Assembly (NCBI RefSeq): GCF_000333895.2
Contig: NZ_ANFM02000002.1
Location: 124,001-188,000, forward strand
Origin: Grimontia indica
Lineage (GTDB): Bacteria > Pseudomonadota > Gammaproteobacteria > Enterobacterales > Vibrionaceae
Direction of reading: 5' to 3'
DNA length: 64,000 nucleotides
Position 1 is the stretch's first letter. Each line of letters begins with the position of its first letter. The translations under genes were made by a program, and so were the position numbers. Below the pieces are notes generated by a model. The model had not been told where the DNA came from and searched no databases. It was given only the letters and a program-made list of their open reading frames with translations. Shown in pieces: positions 54,877 through 63,804 of the stretch.

Positions 54877-56478
54877 ATGCAGTCATCAGCTTCGCAACAA
54901 CAATCTGGCGGGAAGCCGAACAAGTCGTTTTTTTCCCGTTTTCTCGATACCGTCGAATTCCTCGGCAACCTTCTTCCTCACCCGGTAACCCTGTTTGCCA
55001 TTCTGTGTGTGATCATTTTCTTTGCATCGGGTATCGCCGGCTATTTTGGCCTTTCCGTCGCTGACCCTCGTCCGGAAGGTGCCGCAGGCCGCGCTGCCGA
55101 TGACATGATTTACGTCAACAGCCTGCTGAACGCTGAAGGCGTGCAACTTATCGTCACCAACCTGGTGAAAAACTTCACCGGCTTTGCGCCACTGGGTACC
55201 GTGCTGGTTGCCATGATGGGTGTGGCGGTTGCTGAGCACTCAGGCCTGCTGTCTGCCACCATGCGTTCTATGGTGATGGGCGCCTCTCGCCGTATGGTCA
55301 CACTGACCGTGGTATTCGCAGGTATCATCTCTAACACCGCTTCTGAGCTTGGCTATGTGGTGCTGATCCCACTGGCAGCGATGATCTTCCACTCACTGGG
55401 TCGTCACCCACTGGCGGGTCTGGCTGCAGCATTTGCGGGCGTATCCGGCGGCTATTCAGCGAACCTGTTGCTGGGTACCGTTGACCCACTGCTGTCAGGC
55501 ATCACTGAAACCTCGGCACAGATGATTGACCCAACTTACACGGTTGGCCCTGAAGCAAACTGGTACTTCATGTTTGCCTCCACCTTCCTCATCACCATTC
55601 TGGGTGCCTTGGTGACTGAGAAAATCGTTGAGCCGAAACTGGGCAAATACGACCAATCGATGGCAGCGGAAGATTTCGAGGCCAAAGAAGCGGGCAAAGT
55701 GACTGCGATTGAGAAGCGCGGTATGCGTAACGCAGGTATCGCTGCACTGGCAGTATCAGCCGCGCTGGCACTGACCATCGTGCCTGAGTGGGGCATCCTG
55801 CGTCACCCGGAAACCGGTGAAGTGGCAGGCTCTCCGTTCCTGAAAGGTATCGTGGCCTTCATCCTGGTGTTCTTTGCGATTCCTGGTTTTGTTTACGGTA
55901 AGACTGTCGGTACCATGAAGAACGACCGTGACGTGATTGATGCGATGGCGAAATCCATCAGCGCCATGGGTCTGTACATCGTACTGGTGTTCTTCGCGGC
56001 GCAATTCGTTGCTCTGTTCAAATGGACTAACTTCGGTCAGGTGATTGCGGTCGGTGGTGCTGACTTCCTTCAAAGCATCGGTCTGACAGGCCCAATGCTG
56101 TTCTTCGCCTTCATCATCATGTGCGGCATCATCAACCTGACTCTGGGTTCGGCGTCAGCACAATGGGCAGTTACCGCGCCAATCTTCGTCCCTATGCTGA
56201 TGCTGGTTGGCTACGCGCCGGAGACTATTCAGGCGGCTTACCGTATCGGTGACTCAGTGACCAACCTTATCACCCCGATGATGAGTTACTTCGGCCTGAT
56301 TCTAGCAGTCGCAGCAAGATATAAGCGTGACCTGGGTATCGGCACTTTGATTGCCACCATGCTGCCATACACACTGGTGTTCCTGGCGGGCTGGAGCGTG
56401 TTCTTCTACCTGTGGGTATTCGTGGCAGGCTTCCCAGTCGGTCCGGGCGCTGAGACCTATTTCAACTTCCAGCAGTAA
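54877..56478 (+). CDS. AbgT-family transporter
   Basis: 533 residues from the ATG at 54877, with GGAGG 5 to 6 nt before it; the upstream in-frame TTG lacks one. About 12 helices. Conserved regions such as LLPHPVTLFAILCVIIFFASG, EHSGLLSATMR and YKRDLGIGTLIATMLPYTL match AbgT, whose members carry p-aminobenzoyl-glutamate or act as antimetabolite exporters. No abgA/abgB hydrolase is next to it. Monocistronic with its own terminator. Confidence 0.9.
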   Translation: MQSSASQQQSGGKPNKSFFSRFLDTVEFLGNLLPHPVTLFAILCVIIFFASGIAGYFGLSVADPRPEGAAGRAADDMIYVNSLLNAEGVQLIVTNLVKNFTGFAPLGTVLVAMMGVAVAEHSGLLSATMRSMVMGASRRMVTLTVVFAGIISNTASELGYVVLIPLAAMIFHSLGRHPLAGLAAAFAGVSGGYSANLLLGTVDPLLSGITETSAQMIDPTYTVGPEANWYFMFASTFLITILGALVTEKIVEPKLGKYDQSMAAEDFEAKEAGKVTAIEKRGMRNAGIAALAVSAALALTIVPEWGILRHPETGEVAGSPFLKGIVAFILVFFAIPGFVYGKTVGTMKNDRDVIDAMAKSISAMGLYIVLVFFAAQFVALFKWTNFGQVIAVGGADFLQSIGLTGPMLFFAFIIMCGIINLTLGSASAQWAVTAPIFVPMLMLVGYAPETIQAAYRIGDSVTNLITPMMSYFGLILAVAARYKRDLGIGTLIATMLPYTLVFLAGWSVFFYLWVFVAGFPVGPGAETYFNFQQ

Positions 56479-56497
56479 GAGTGAAACTCTCTTCCCT

Positions 56498-56530
56498 AAA
56501 CAGCCGGTCTTGACCGGCTGTTTTTCTTTT
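56498..56530 (+). terminator. AbgT-gene terminator
   Basis: AAACAGCCGGTC / GACCGGCTGTTT stem followed by TTTCTTTT, 20 bp after the stop. Confidence 0.88.
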
Positions 56531-56652
56531 ACGTTATGCGTGACGTTTCACCCGCTGATAGAATCCTTTATTAACCTGAGTGAAAACGCCATAAACTCGG
56601 GTCTGTTTGCCATTAAGTGATATGCTAATAAGAAAACAACGCCGGATTCCAC

Positions 56653-57663
56653 ATGCCAATTGAACACCCTTTTTTATTTTCCCGCGAGGATGCGCTAACC
56701 GAGACCATGGAAAAGGTGATTGCCCCGTTTTGGGCGAACCGTCAGCACGGTGAATTCGTCGGCCATGATGGCCTGCGTTTGAACTGGTGCGCCTTTACCA
56801 AGCCCGAGCACACCCGCGCGATTGTGGTGGTCAATGGGCGTATTGAAGGGGTGGCGAAATATCAGGAAATTTTTTTCGACCTCTTCAACCAAGGCTTTGA
56901 TGTTTACAGCTATGACCACCGTGGTCAGGGCCACAGCCAGCGTCTGGTGACAGGTTCAGATATCGGCCATGTGGTGGAGTTCGACCATTACGTTGACGAC
57001 CTCGATACCTTTATCAATGAAGTCGTCACCACCAAGACCCACAGCCAGCGCATGATCCTCGCCCATTCCATGGGTGGTGCTATTTCTGTGCTTTATGCTG
57101 CGCGTAAACCCAATGCCATTGATGCGATTGCGCTAAGCGCACCCATGCTCGGCATTAACTTGTCACGCCCTTTGCAAATGGCAGCCAAGCCGCTGTGTAA
57201 AGTGCTGTCTAAGCTCCAGCACCCAGCAGGTTTCGCGCCGGGTCAGGTGCCGTATTGGGCAAAGCCTTTCAAGCACAACCTGCTGACGCAATCTGAAGCG
57301 CGCTATCAGTGGTTCCGCGAACTGTATGAAAGTGATGAGACACTCAAAGTGGGCGGCCCGAGCGCGCAGTGGATTTGGCAAAGTATGGATGCCTGCGAGC
57401 GCGCCGTGAAAACCGCCACTGACATCGATATGCCAATCCTGCTGATGCAAGCCGCGCGTGATGAGATTGTCTGCAATGGCGTGATGTTCCAATTCCATCG
57501 TGAGCGTCAGGCAGCAGGCCTGCCGATTCAGTTCGAAATTCTGGCCGGTTCCCGCCATGAACTCCTGTTCGAGCGCGACGTGACCCGCGATAAATCACTG
57601 ACATTGGCTCTGACATTTTTCGACTCGCTCAGTGAAGAAACCGAGCTAGAACAAACCGCATAA
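56653..57663 (+). CDS. pldB: Lysophospholipase L2 PldB
   Basis: Alpha/beta-hydrolase, 336 residues, hydrolysing lysophospholipids. Serine in AHSMGGAIS (about 133), DHRGQGHS loop typical of monoglyceride-lipase-like enzymes, Asp in QAARDEIV, and His in GSRHELLFE. yigL follows, as in E. coli pldB-yigL, which supports the PldB name. Confidence 0.92.
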   Translation: MPIEHPFLFSREDALTETMEKVIAPFWANRQHGEFVGHDGLRLNWCAFTKPEHTRAIVVVNGRIEGVAKYQEIFFDLFNQGFDVYSYDHRGQGHSQRLVTGSDIGHVVEFDHYVDDLDTFINEVVTTKTHSQRMILAHSMGGAISVLYAARKPNAIDAIALSAPMLGINLSRPLQMAAKPLCKVLSKLQHPAGFAPGQVPYWAKPFKHNLLTQSEARYQWFRELYESDETLKVGGPSAQWIWQSMDACERAVKTATDIDMPILLMQAARDEIVCNGVMFQFHRERQAAGLPIQFEILAGSRHELLFERDVTRDKSLTLALTFFDSLSEETELEQTA

Positions 57664-57796
57664 GCCTATCTAAATTTCCGGTCAGTTTTTTCCTAAAGCG
57701 GAAAAATTGGCCGGCATTTTGATCCCTTTTATTTCCCCTTTTTCTGGATACACTGGAGAGGTGTTTAAAAACATCTTCTCTCCTATTGAGGTATCC

Positions 57797-58597
57797 ATGT
57801 ACAAAATCGTTGCATCTGATCTCGACGGCACTCTACTTACTCCTGAACACACCATCGCGCCTTTTACCCGAGAAGTGCTTCAGCGCCTTCATGCAAAAGG
57901 GGAGCACTTTGTGTTCGCCACTGGCCGTCACCACATCGATGTGGCACACATCCGCAAAAGCGTTGGCATTCCAGCTTGCATGATCACCTCTAACGGTGCC
58001 CGCGTGCATGATGAAAATGACAAGCTGATCTTCAGCCGTAATGTTGACCCTGCATTGGTTGCCCAACTGGTGGAAATGGTGAAAGGCGACGAAACCATCA
58101 CCATCCACATTTACCGCGAAAATGACTGGCTGCTGAACCGCGTTGACGAAGACCTGGCGAAATACCACAAAGATTCTGGCTTCAGCTTCAAAGAGTTCGA
58201 TGTGGAAAATCCACCGGTTGATGACGTAGCGAAAATCTTCTTTATCCGTCACGACCACGATTACCTGATGGGTTACGAGCAAAAGTTCGTCGAAACCTTC
58301 GGTGACAAAGTCAGCGTGGCCTTCTCAACCCCATTTTGTCTGGAAGTGATGGCCGCGGGTGTTTCTAAAGGTGAAGCACTGAAAGCGGTAGCGGAAATCA
58401 AAGGTTTCAGCCTGAACGAGTGTATCGCGTTTGGTGATGGAATGAATGACGTGGAAATGCTGAGTGCTGCGAAGAAAGGTCTCATCATGGAAACGGCACA
58501 CCCGCGCGTGAAAGCGACCTTGCCGGACAATGAAGTGATTGGCAGCAACGCCGAAGAAGCGGTCGCCCGTTATCTGGAAACACATCTACTGGGCTAA
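57797..58597 (+). CDS. yigL: HAD-family sugar-phosphate phosphatase YigL
   Basis: 266 residues from the ATG at 57797; the earlier in-frame start adds a non-conserved tail. Cof-type HAD hydrolase: motif I DLDGTLL (about 8-14), motif II ITSNGAR, and motif III/IV GVSKGEALKAV with FGDGMNDVEML. The Cof cap is present. In E. coli YigL dephosphorylates pyridoxal phosphate and sugar phosphates and helps in glucose-phosphate stress. It starts 133 bp after pldB. Confidence 0.9.
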   Translation: MYKIVASDLDGTLLTPEHTIAPFTREVLQRLHAKGEHFVFATGRHHIDVAHIRKSVGIPACMITSNGARVHDENDKLIFSRNVDPALVAQLVEMVKGDETITIHIYRENDWLLNRVDEDLAKYHKDSGFSFKEFDVENPPVDDVAKIFFIRHDHDYLMGYEQKFVETFGDKVSVAFSTPFCLEVMAAGVSKGEALKAVAEIKGFSLNECIAFGDGMNDVEMLSAAKKGLIMETAHPRVKATLPDNEVIGSNAEEAVARYLETHLLG

Positions 58598-58619
58598 TCA
58601 CATTGCCAAGTAGATAGCC

Positions 58620-58652
58620 AAACGGCAGCGCTCCCCCTCGCTGCCGTTTTCT
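58620..58652. terminator. Bidirectional terminator yigL/EVE gene
   Basis: 10-bp stem AACGGCAGCG / CGCTGCCGTT with an 8-nt loop and T-rich tail. Confidence 0.85.
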
Positions 58653-58655
58653 TAT

Positions 58656-59123
58656 TTAACGCTTAAACCCACCTTCCGACATCGCGATAATTTCATCCCA
58701 CTGTGCTTCGGTCACCGGCATGATGCTGAGACGGCTGCCCTTCTTCACCAGCGGTAATTCTTCCAGTGCCGGATTCGCTTTGATGCGTGCCAAAGAGACA
58801 TATTTCAGGTGCTGGCGGTATTCCACATCCACCATGATCCAACGGGGATTATCCGGCGAGCTTTTGGGATCAAAATAGGCACTTTCCGGGTCGAACTGGA
58901 AATGATCCGGATAAGCTTCTTTCACCACTTCGGCGATACCCACCACACCCACATCTTTGCAAGAAGAATGGTAAATAAACACTTTATCGCCAAGCTTCAT
59001 CCCATCACGCATCATGTTTCGTGCCTGATAATTTCGTACACCTTCCCAGCAAGAGACCTTTTGTTGTTTTAAGGTGTCTATAGAAAAGGTATCGGGCTCG
59101 GTTTTCATCAGCCAATACGCCAT
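58656..59123 (-). CDS. EVE-domain protein
   Basis: 155 residues of a single EVE domain (PUA-like, related to YTH): MAYWLMKTEPDTFSIDTL, CWEGVRNYQARNMMRD, GDKVFIYHSS, and VVKEAYPD. EVE proteins are predicted to bind modified bases in RNA or DNA; in other contexts they are linked to modification-dependent restriction, but no restriction partner is present. A housekeeping copy like this is common in gammaproteobacteria. Its role is not known. Confidence 0.88.
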   Translation of the reverse strand: MAYWLMKTEPDTFSIDTLKQQKVSCWEGVRNYQARNMMRDGMKLGDKVFIYHSSCKDVGVVGIAEVVKEAYPDHFQFDPESAYFDPKSSPDNPRWIMVDVEYRQHLKYVSLARIKANPALEELPLVKKGSRLSIMPVTEAQWDEIIAMSEGGFKR

Positions 59124-59197
59124 AATTTCCCCGTTTCAGCTTTTGGTTTTCCCAAAGTTGTACCCCGTTGGGCTTTGAATGAGAAGAGGAATCTCCG

Positions 59198-60739
59198 TTG
59201 ATTATCCAAAAACGCCGCCTTTCCCACGTGCTGGGTCTGCTCTCCGCTGCCGCCTTGCTTTCTGCCTGCAGCCAAACACCATCAGGCCCGGTCGAGCTCG
59301 GTAACTCTGACGATTTAAACCCACAGCAGGAGATTGCTAAAGTGGCAGGGATTCAACCCCAGCGCTTTATGCTGCGCGGTGAAGTCACCCTCGGGCATGA
59401 AATCCGCGCCATCACACCTTGTGGCAGCAACACTCAATACTGGCTGCAACTGCCGGACTTGCTCAATCAAGAAGGTCAGGCGCTGACCATGGAGCCTTAC
59501 CAAAGTGTGTATGGCGAAGTGATTGGCGAATTCGTAAAACCCGCGATGGATGGCTTTGCGGCGGATTACCCGGCAACGTTCAAGGTGACTCAACTGAACC
59601 TGATGTCGGCAGAAATCGATGGCTGCAACCAAATGAGAAACCGCACCGTGGCGTCCGGCAATGAGCCGTTCTGGTCAGTGTCTCTAGAAGGCAATACGCT
59701 CAATTACCAACAACTCGGCTATGAAGCGGAGACATTCACCCTAACTGGCCGAAATATTTCTCCAGCTGCCCGAATCTATCAGGCCAATGGCGCGACACTC
59801 ACACTTCGTCCAGAGCTTTGCAATGACACCATGAGCGACAGCATTTACGGCTGGCGTTCAACCTTCGCCAAAGGCAACAAAACCCTGACGGGCTGCGCGA
59901 CGCTCTCGGCCGACGACCCGACACTCGGCTGGGTCGGCGATTATCAGGGCATGACCAACCTCGGCGGCCAGTCACTCACCACCACCTTAGTGCTCAATCC
60001 CGACCATACGGCCACAACCCGCTATGAGCAGGCAGGCGAAGATGCGGTTGTGGAAACCGGTATCTGGCAACAGGTTAGCGATAGCAAGGTTCAGGTGATG
60101 ATGACTCGCCATCAGGGACAATATCTGGTCAGTGAGCGCCTTTTCACCCGCAGCGGCTTTACCCTGAAAGCCGAAAAGGAAATCATCAATGGCCGCGAAT
60201 ACAGCCTGGGAACGGAGGGACTCGCGCTCTCTTTGATGGTCGGCAACCAGCAGCCTGTCATTTCCGGTGGTGTGGAAGGTTCAGCCACCTTTAACGAGAA
60301 AGTTGATGCGGCTTTTAAGGCGTATCTTGGCGAGGAAGGTGTGAAGCACGCAGCAGGCACCCGCTATCGCTGGCTGACACAGGATCTCAACGGTGACCTG
60401 CAGGATGAGCTGATGATATTCACCAACTGGTGTGGCACAGGCGGCTGCACCCTTTTGGTGTTTAACAATGACAGCAATGTCTGGCGCTTCAACAGCCGCA
60501 TCACGCTGGTTCACCTGCCGTTTCAGATGAGCCAATCCACCAGCAACGGCTGGCACGATCTCATCATGCCGGTTGGCGGAGGCGGGGCAAAAGCCTCTTC
60601 CCGCGTGCTGGAATTTAATGGCAAACGCTATCCGAGCAACCCTTCAGTGGCACCGGAAGTACTGTTGCCAGACAGCGCCGACCCTTACCTTTTCGCTGAC
60701 GGTATTTATCCGCAGCAAGAAGGTGTTGAGCTGAAATAA
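59198..60739 (+). CDS. Multi-domain lipoprotein with NlpE-like domain
   Basis: 513 residues. Lipobox LLSAC at about 20-24 (SAAALLSACSQ) makes it a lipoprotein. About 50-150 holds a repeated-strand domain; 151-245 begins SGNEPFWSVSLEGN, like COG3650-type envelope proteins; about 250-315 looks NlpE-like (GDYQGMTNLGGQSLTTTLVLNPDHTATTRYE) but without the Cys pair of NlpE. The last 140 residues include DLNGDLQDELMIF. Start is the TTG at 59198 with AGAGGA upstream. Function unknown, likely envelope stress or surface sensing. Confidence 0.65.
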   Translation: MIIQKRRLSHVLGLLSAAALLSACSQTPSGPVELGNSDDLNPQQEIAKVAGIQPQRFMLRGEVTLGHEIRAITPCGSNTQYWLQLPDLLNQEGQALTMEPYQSVYGEVIGEFVKPAMDGFAADYPATFKVTQLNLMSAEIDGCNQMRNRTVASGNEPFWSVSLEGNTLNYQQLGYEAETFTLTGRNISPAARIYQANGATLTLRPELCNDTMSDSIYGWRSTFAKGNKTLTGCATLSADDPTLGWVGDYQGMTNLGGQSLTTTLVLNPDHTATTRYEQAGEDAVVETGIWQQVSDSKVQVMMTRHQGQYLVSERLFTRSGFTLKAEKEIINGREYSLGTEGLALSLMVGNQQPVISGGVEGSATFNEKVDAAFKAYLGEEGVKHAAGTRYRWLTQDLNGDLQDELMIFTNWCGTGGCTLLVFNNDSNVWRFNSRITLVHLPFQMSQSTSNGWHDLIMPVGGGGAKASSRVLEFNGKRYPSNPSVAPEVLLPDSADPYLFADGIYPQQEGVELK

Positions 60740-60757
60740 ATGGAAAAGGTATCCCGA

Positions 60758-61372
60758 ATGGCAGAAAAGCCAACGCCCTGCCCATCTTGCGGTTTTCACT
60801 ACAACTGCCTGTGTGAAGCCGCGCCAAAGCTCGATAGCCAAGTGCGTATCGAGCTATTAATGCACGAAACAGAAACCGGGCGCACCACCAATACCGGTCA
60901 GCTGCTGGAAAATGCGCTGCCGCATTGCAGACGCCACGTCTGGCAACGCAAAACGCCGCCACTGGAATTACTCACGCTGCTTGCCGACCCGGCTGCCCAG
61001 CCGTACCTGGTATTTCCCGGTGAAGGGGCTGTTGCGCTCGAAAAAGCAGTCAGCCGACCGACGTCCAAACCGGAAGCCAAGCCGATTCACTTCATCATTG
61101 TCGATGCGACTTGGCAGCAGGCACGCAAGATGCTGCGCCAAAGCCCATGGCTTGAAGATGTGCCTATGGTGACACTGCCTGAAGGGCTCAGCACCCGCTA
61201 TGCCCTGCGCCGCAATCAGCCGGAAGGTTCCCTTTGTACCTGCGAAGTCGGCATGGTGTTGATGGACGCCATGGTAGAAACCGAGAACGCGGTGGCATTG
61301 GGCCAATACTTCGATAAATTTATGCAAGTATTTGAAGCGGATAGACAACATCAATCGTTACAAAAGCTGTGA
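60758..61372 (+). CDS. DTW-domain tRNA-uridine aminocarboxypropyltransferase-like protein
   Basis: 204 residues from the ATG at 60758 (AAGGT upstream); an ATG 18 nt earlier abuts the lipoprotein stop and is also possible. N-terminal Cys motif CPSCGFHYNCLC resembles the zinc-binding Cys set of the family. The DTW-type motif is DATW (about 118-121), followed by QQARKMLRQSPWL. E. coli TapT makes acp3U47 in tRNA; this member is of similar size with a different N-terminus, so the target is uncertain. Confidence 0.8.
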   Translation: MAEKPTPCPSCGFHYNCLCEAAPKLDSQVRIELLMHETETGRTTNTGQLLENALPHCRRHVWQRKTPPLELLTLLADPAAQPYLVFPGEGAVALEKAVSRPTSKPEAKPIHFIIVDATWQQARKMLRQSPWLEDVPMVTLPEGLSTRYALRRNQPEGSLCTCEVGMVLMDAMVETENAVALGQYFDKFMQVFEADRQHQSLQKL

Positions 61373-61442
61373 TGGAGAAACTTGCACAGAATCTGGTCAG
61401 ACCTTAATGTTAAGAAGGTAATCAATAAGAAAGGATTTGCAG

Positions 61443-62885
61443 ATGAGCGTGGTTTCGATGACAACTGGTATCCCTGCTGAACAGCAGATCAGCGAACTGG
61501 AATCGCAATTTGCCAAACTGGTCGCCAAGACGACCCAAGATCCCGACCCTGCCTACGCCGAACGCATTCGGGATTTGAAGCATCTGCAAAAGGCATTGAA
61601 AAAACATGCCGACACCATCGTCGATGCCCTGTCTCAGGATTATGGGCATCGCAGCCGCACCGATTCACTGATGGCAGACATCCTTCCCTGCTTCCAAATG
61701 CTGCATTACACCAAACGCAAGTTGAAACGCTGGATGAAACCATCACGCCGCTCCGCGGGATTGCTTCTGACACCTGCCAACGTTGAAGTGCACTATCAGC
61801 CGCTTGGCGTGGTCGGCATTATCGTGCCGTGGAACTTCCCCATCACTCTAAGCCTCATTCCACTGATGACAGCAATTGCCGCGGGAAACCGAGTGATGCT
61901 CAAAATGAGTGAGTTCACGCCTCTGACCGCACAGGCCGTTAAAGCCATGCTAACCGAAGTGTTCGATGACGATAAAGTCTGCGTCGTGGAAGGCGATGTC
62001 TCAGTGGCAGAAGCCTTCACCCGGCTTCCGTTTGATCATCTGATGTTCACCGGCTCGACCGAAGTCGGCAAGAAAGTGATGAAAGCGGCATCTGAAAACC
62101 TGACGCCGGTAACGTTAGAGCTTGGCGGCAAATCACCGGTGATTGTCGGACCGGACATCGACCCCATGCTCGCAGCAGAACGCATGCTGTTTGGTAAGAA
62201 CCTCAATGCCGGGCAAATCTGCGTGGCGCCGGATCATGTGTTTGTGCACGAAGACAATCTGGAAGAGTTCGTCGAATCGCTGCGCGTCAAATGGAACGAA
62301 GCTTACCCACAAGGCATTCAGAGTGATGACCGCACCGCCATTGTCACTGAGCGCCAGTTCTCGCGCCTGACAAGTTTGATGGAAGACACCGACAAGCGCG
62401 GTGTTACCACCATCCCACTGGCTGACCCGGCTATCTTGCCTGAAACGCGAAAAATGGCACTTCATCTGGTGATAAATCCGCCAAAAGACAGCGCCATCAT
62501 GCAGCAGGAAATTTTCGGTCCCTTGCTACCTATCATCACCTATCAAGATGTGCATGATGTGCTTAATGCACTTCGCCATCAGCCCCGCCCGCTAGCACTG
62601 TACCTGATGACACTCGATCAGAATTTCATCCAATACACCATTAGGCATACGCATTCTGGCTCTATCGCTGTGAATGACACCATCATGCAGGTCGCGGTGG
62701 ATGACACGCCTTTCGGCGGCATTGGTGCATCCGGTATGGGGCATTATCACGGCATTGAAGGCTTCCGCACTTTCAGTCACGCCAAAACCGTGTTCCAGCG
62801 TGGCAAGCTTAACCCCGGAAAACTGATGGCACCGCCGTATGGCAAATGGTGGCAGAAAGTGATGTTTAAGCTGTTTTTGCGTTAG
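61443..62885 (+). CDS. Coniferyl-aldehyde-dehydrogenase-type NAD(P)+ aldehyde dehydrogenase
   Basis: 480 residues from the ATG at 61443 with AGGA 7 nt before it. Catalytic residues: Asn in PWNFPITL, Glu in LELGGKSP and Cys in AGQICVAP. VGIIVPWNFP and the long basic N-terminal region with KHLQKALKKH resemble the coniferyl aldehyde dehydrogenase (CalB) class that oxidises aromatic or aliphatic aldehydes. The hydrophobic C-terminus (WWQKVMFKLFLR) suggests membrane attachment. Substrate unknown. Confidence 0.85.
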   Translation: MSVVSMTTGIPAEQQISELESQFAKLVAKTTQDPDPAYAERIRDLKHLQKALKKHADTIVDALSQDYGHRSRTDSLMADILPCFQMLHYTKRKLKRWMKPSRRSAGLLLTPANVEVHYQPLGVVGIIVPWNFPITLSLIPLMTAIAAGNRVMLKMSEFTPLTAQAVKAMLTEVFDDDKVCVVEGDVSVAEAFTRLPFDHLMFTGSTEVGKKVMKAASENLTPVTLELGGKSPVIVGPDIDPMLAAERMLFGKNLNAGQICVAPDHVFVHEDNLEEFVESLRVKWNEAYPQGIQSDDRTAIVTERQFSRLTSLMEDTDKRGVTTIPLADPAILPETRKMALHLVINPPKDSAIMQQEIFGPLLPIITYQDVHDVLNALRHQPRPLALYLMTLDQNFIQYTIRHTHSGSIAVNDTIMQVAVDDTPFGGIGASGMGHYHGIEGFRTFSHAKTVFQRGKLNPGKLMAPPYGKWWQKVMFKLFLR

Positions 62886-62894
62886 ATAGATACA

Positions 62895-62925
62895 ACGAAG
62901 GCGCCATTGGCGCCTTCCGTTATTT
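62895..62925. terminator. Terminator between aldehyde dehydrogenase and aldo/keto reductase
   Basis: GAAGGCGCC / GGCGCCTTC stem with an ATT loop, then CGTTATTTTA, between converging genes. Confidence 0.7.
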
Positions 62926-63804
62926 TACTCCGTGTCCGACTGCCGCGGTCCATATCTGGTACCACTGCTCCCTGCTTAAAGAGACTTTACTGGCTTCGAC
63001 CAAAGGGCGAATGTTATCTATTTTTCCGGAGCCTGTAATGATTCTTGGCTGGCTAGGTATCGCCAGAACCCAAGCATAGATAAGCTCAGCCAATGAGGAG
63101 ACACCAACCTCTTCCATCAACTCACTCAAGCTTTCAGATAATCGCTGAGTGACCTCATCCTGTGGGTCAAACAATCTACCACCTCCCAAACAAGACCAGA
63201 TCATTGGACGGATGCGGTTTTGGTAGCATTGTTCGAAAAGACCATTGTCCAGAGCTTCTGTCTGAAAGGGAGAAAACTCAAACTGATTGGTGCATAACGT
63301 CACATCCAGCGCATCCTGCAATAGCGAGAATTGGGACACGCTAAAGTTGGACACACCGAAACGGCGGACTTTACCCTGCTGCTTTAGTGTATTTAATGCG
63401 TCATTCACTTCCTCTACATCCATCAGGTAGTCTGGACGGTGCAACAGCAAGGTGTCGACATAATCCGTTTTAAGGGCTTTTAACGAATGATCGACCGACG
63501 ACAGGATAGTTTCTTTGGAAGAGTCATAATGGCTGACGTTGCGCGCATCAAGAGCACCGTTGCCTACACCTCGAATGCCGCACTTGGTAATGATGTTAAT
63601 CTGGCTTCGTAATGTCGGTGAGAGCGCCAATGCTTCACCAAAGCTTTCTTCACTGCGATAAACATAAGCATGATCAAAATCGGTCACACCAATATCAATG
63701 AGCTCGCAGATAAAACGGTTCAAGGCTTGGTCGGAAAGCCCCCAAGCACTCGTGCGCCAAAAGCCAGCAATTATCGATTTATCACCATTATCTGCCTGCA
63801 TCAT
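62920..63804 (-). CDS. Aldo/keto reductase, YdhF-like
   Basis: 294 residues, TIM-barrel NADPH oxidoreductase. The catalytic tetrad appears as Asp in FDHAY (Asp and Tyr), Lys in ITKCGIRG and His in LLLHRPDYL; the cofactor region near the C-terminus is RIITGSGKI. Closest in style to the YdhF/YtbE group, which acts on carbonyl compounds without a known substrate. Start at the first of two Met codons, GAGGGTC upstream. Confidence 0.85.
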   Translation of the reverse strand: MMQADNGDKSIIAGFWRTSAWGLSDQALNRFICELIDIGVTDFDHAYVYRSEESFGEALALSPTLRSQINIITKCGIRGVGNGALDARNVSHYDSSKETILSSVDHSLKALKTDYVDTLLLHRPDYLMDVEEVNDALNTLKQQGKVRRFGVSNFSVSQFSLLQDALDVTLCTNQFEFSPFQTEALDNGLFEQCYQNRIRPMIWSCLGGGRLFDPQDEVTQRLSESLSELMEEVGVSSLAELIYAWVLAIPSQPRIITGSGKIDNIRPLVEASKVSLSREQWYQIWTAAVGHGVK

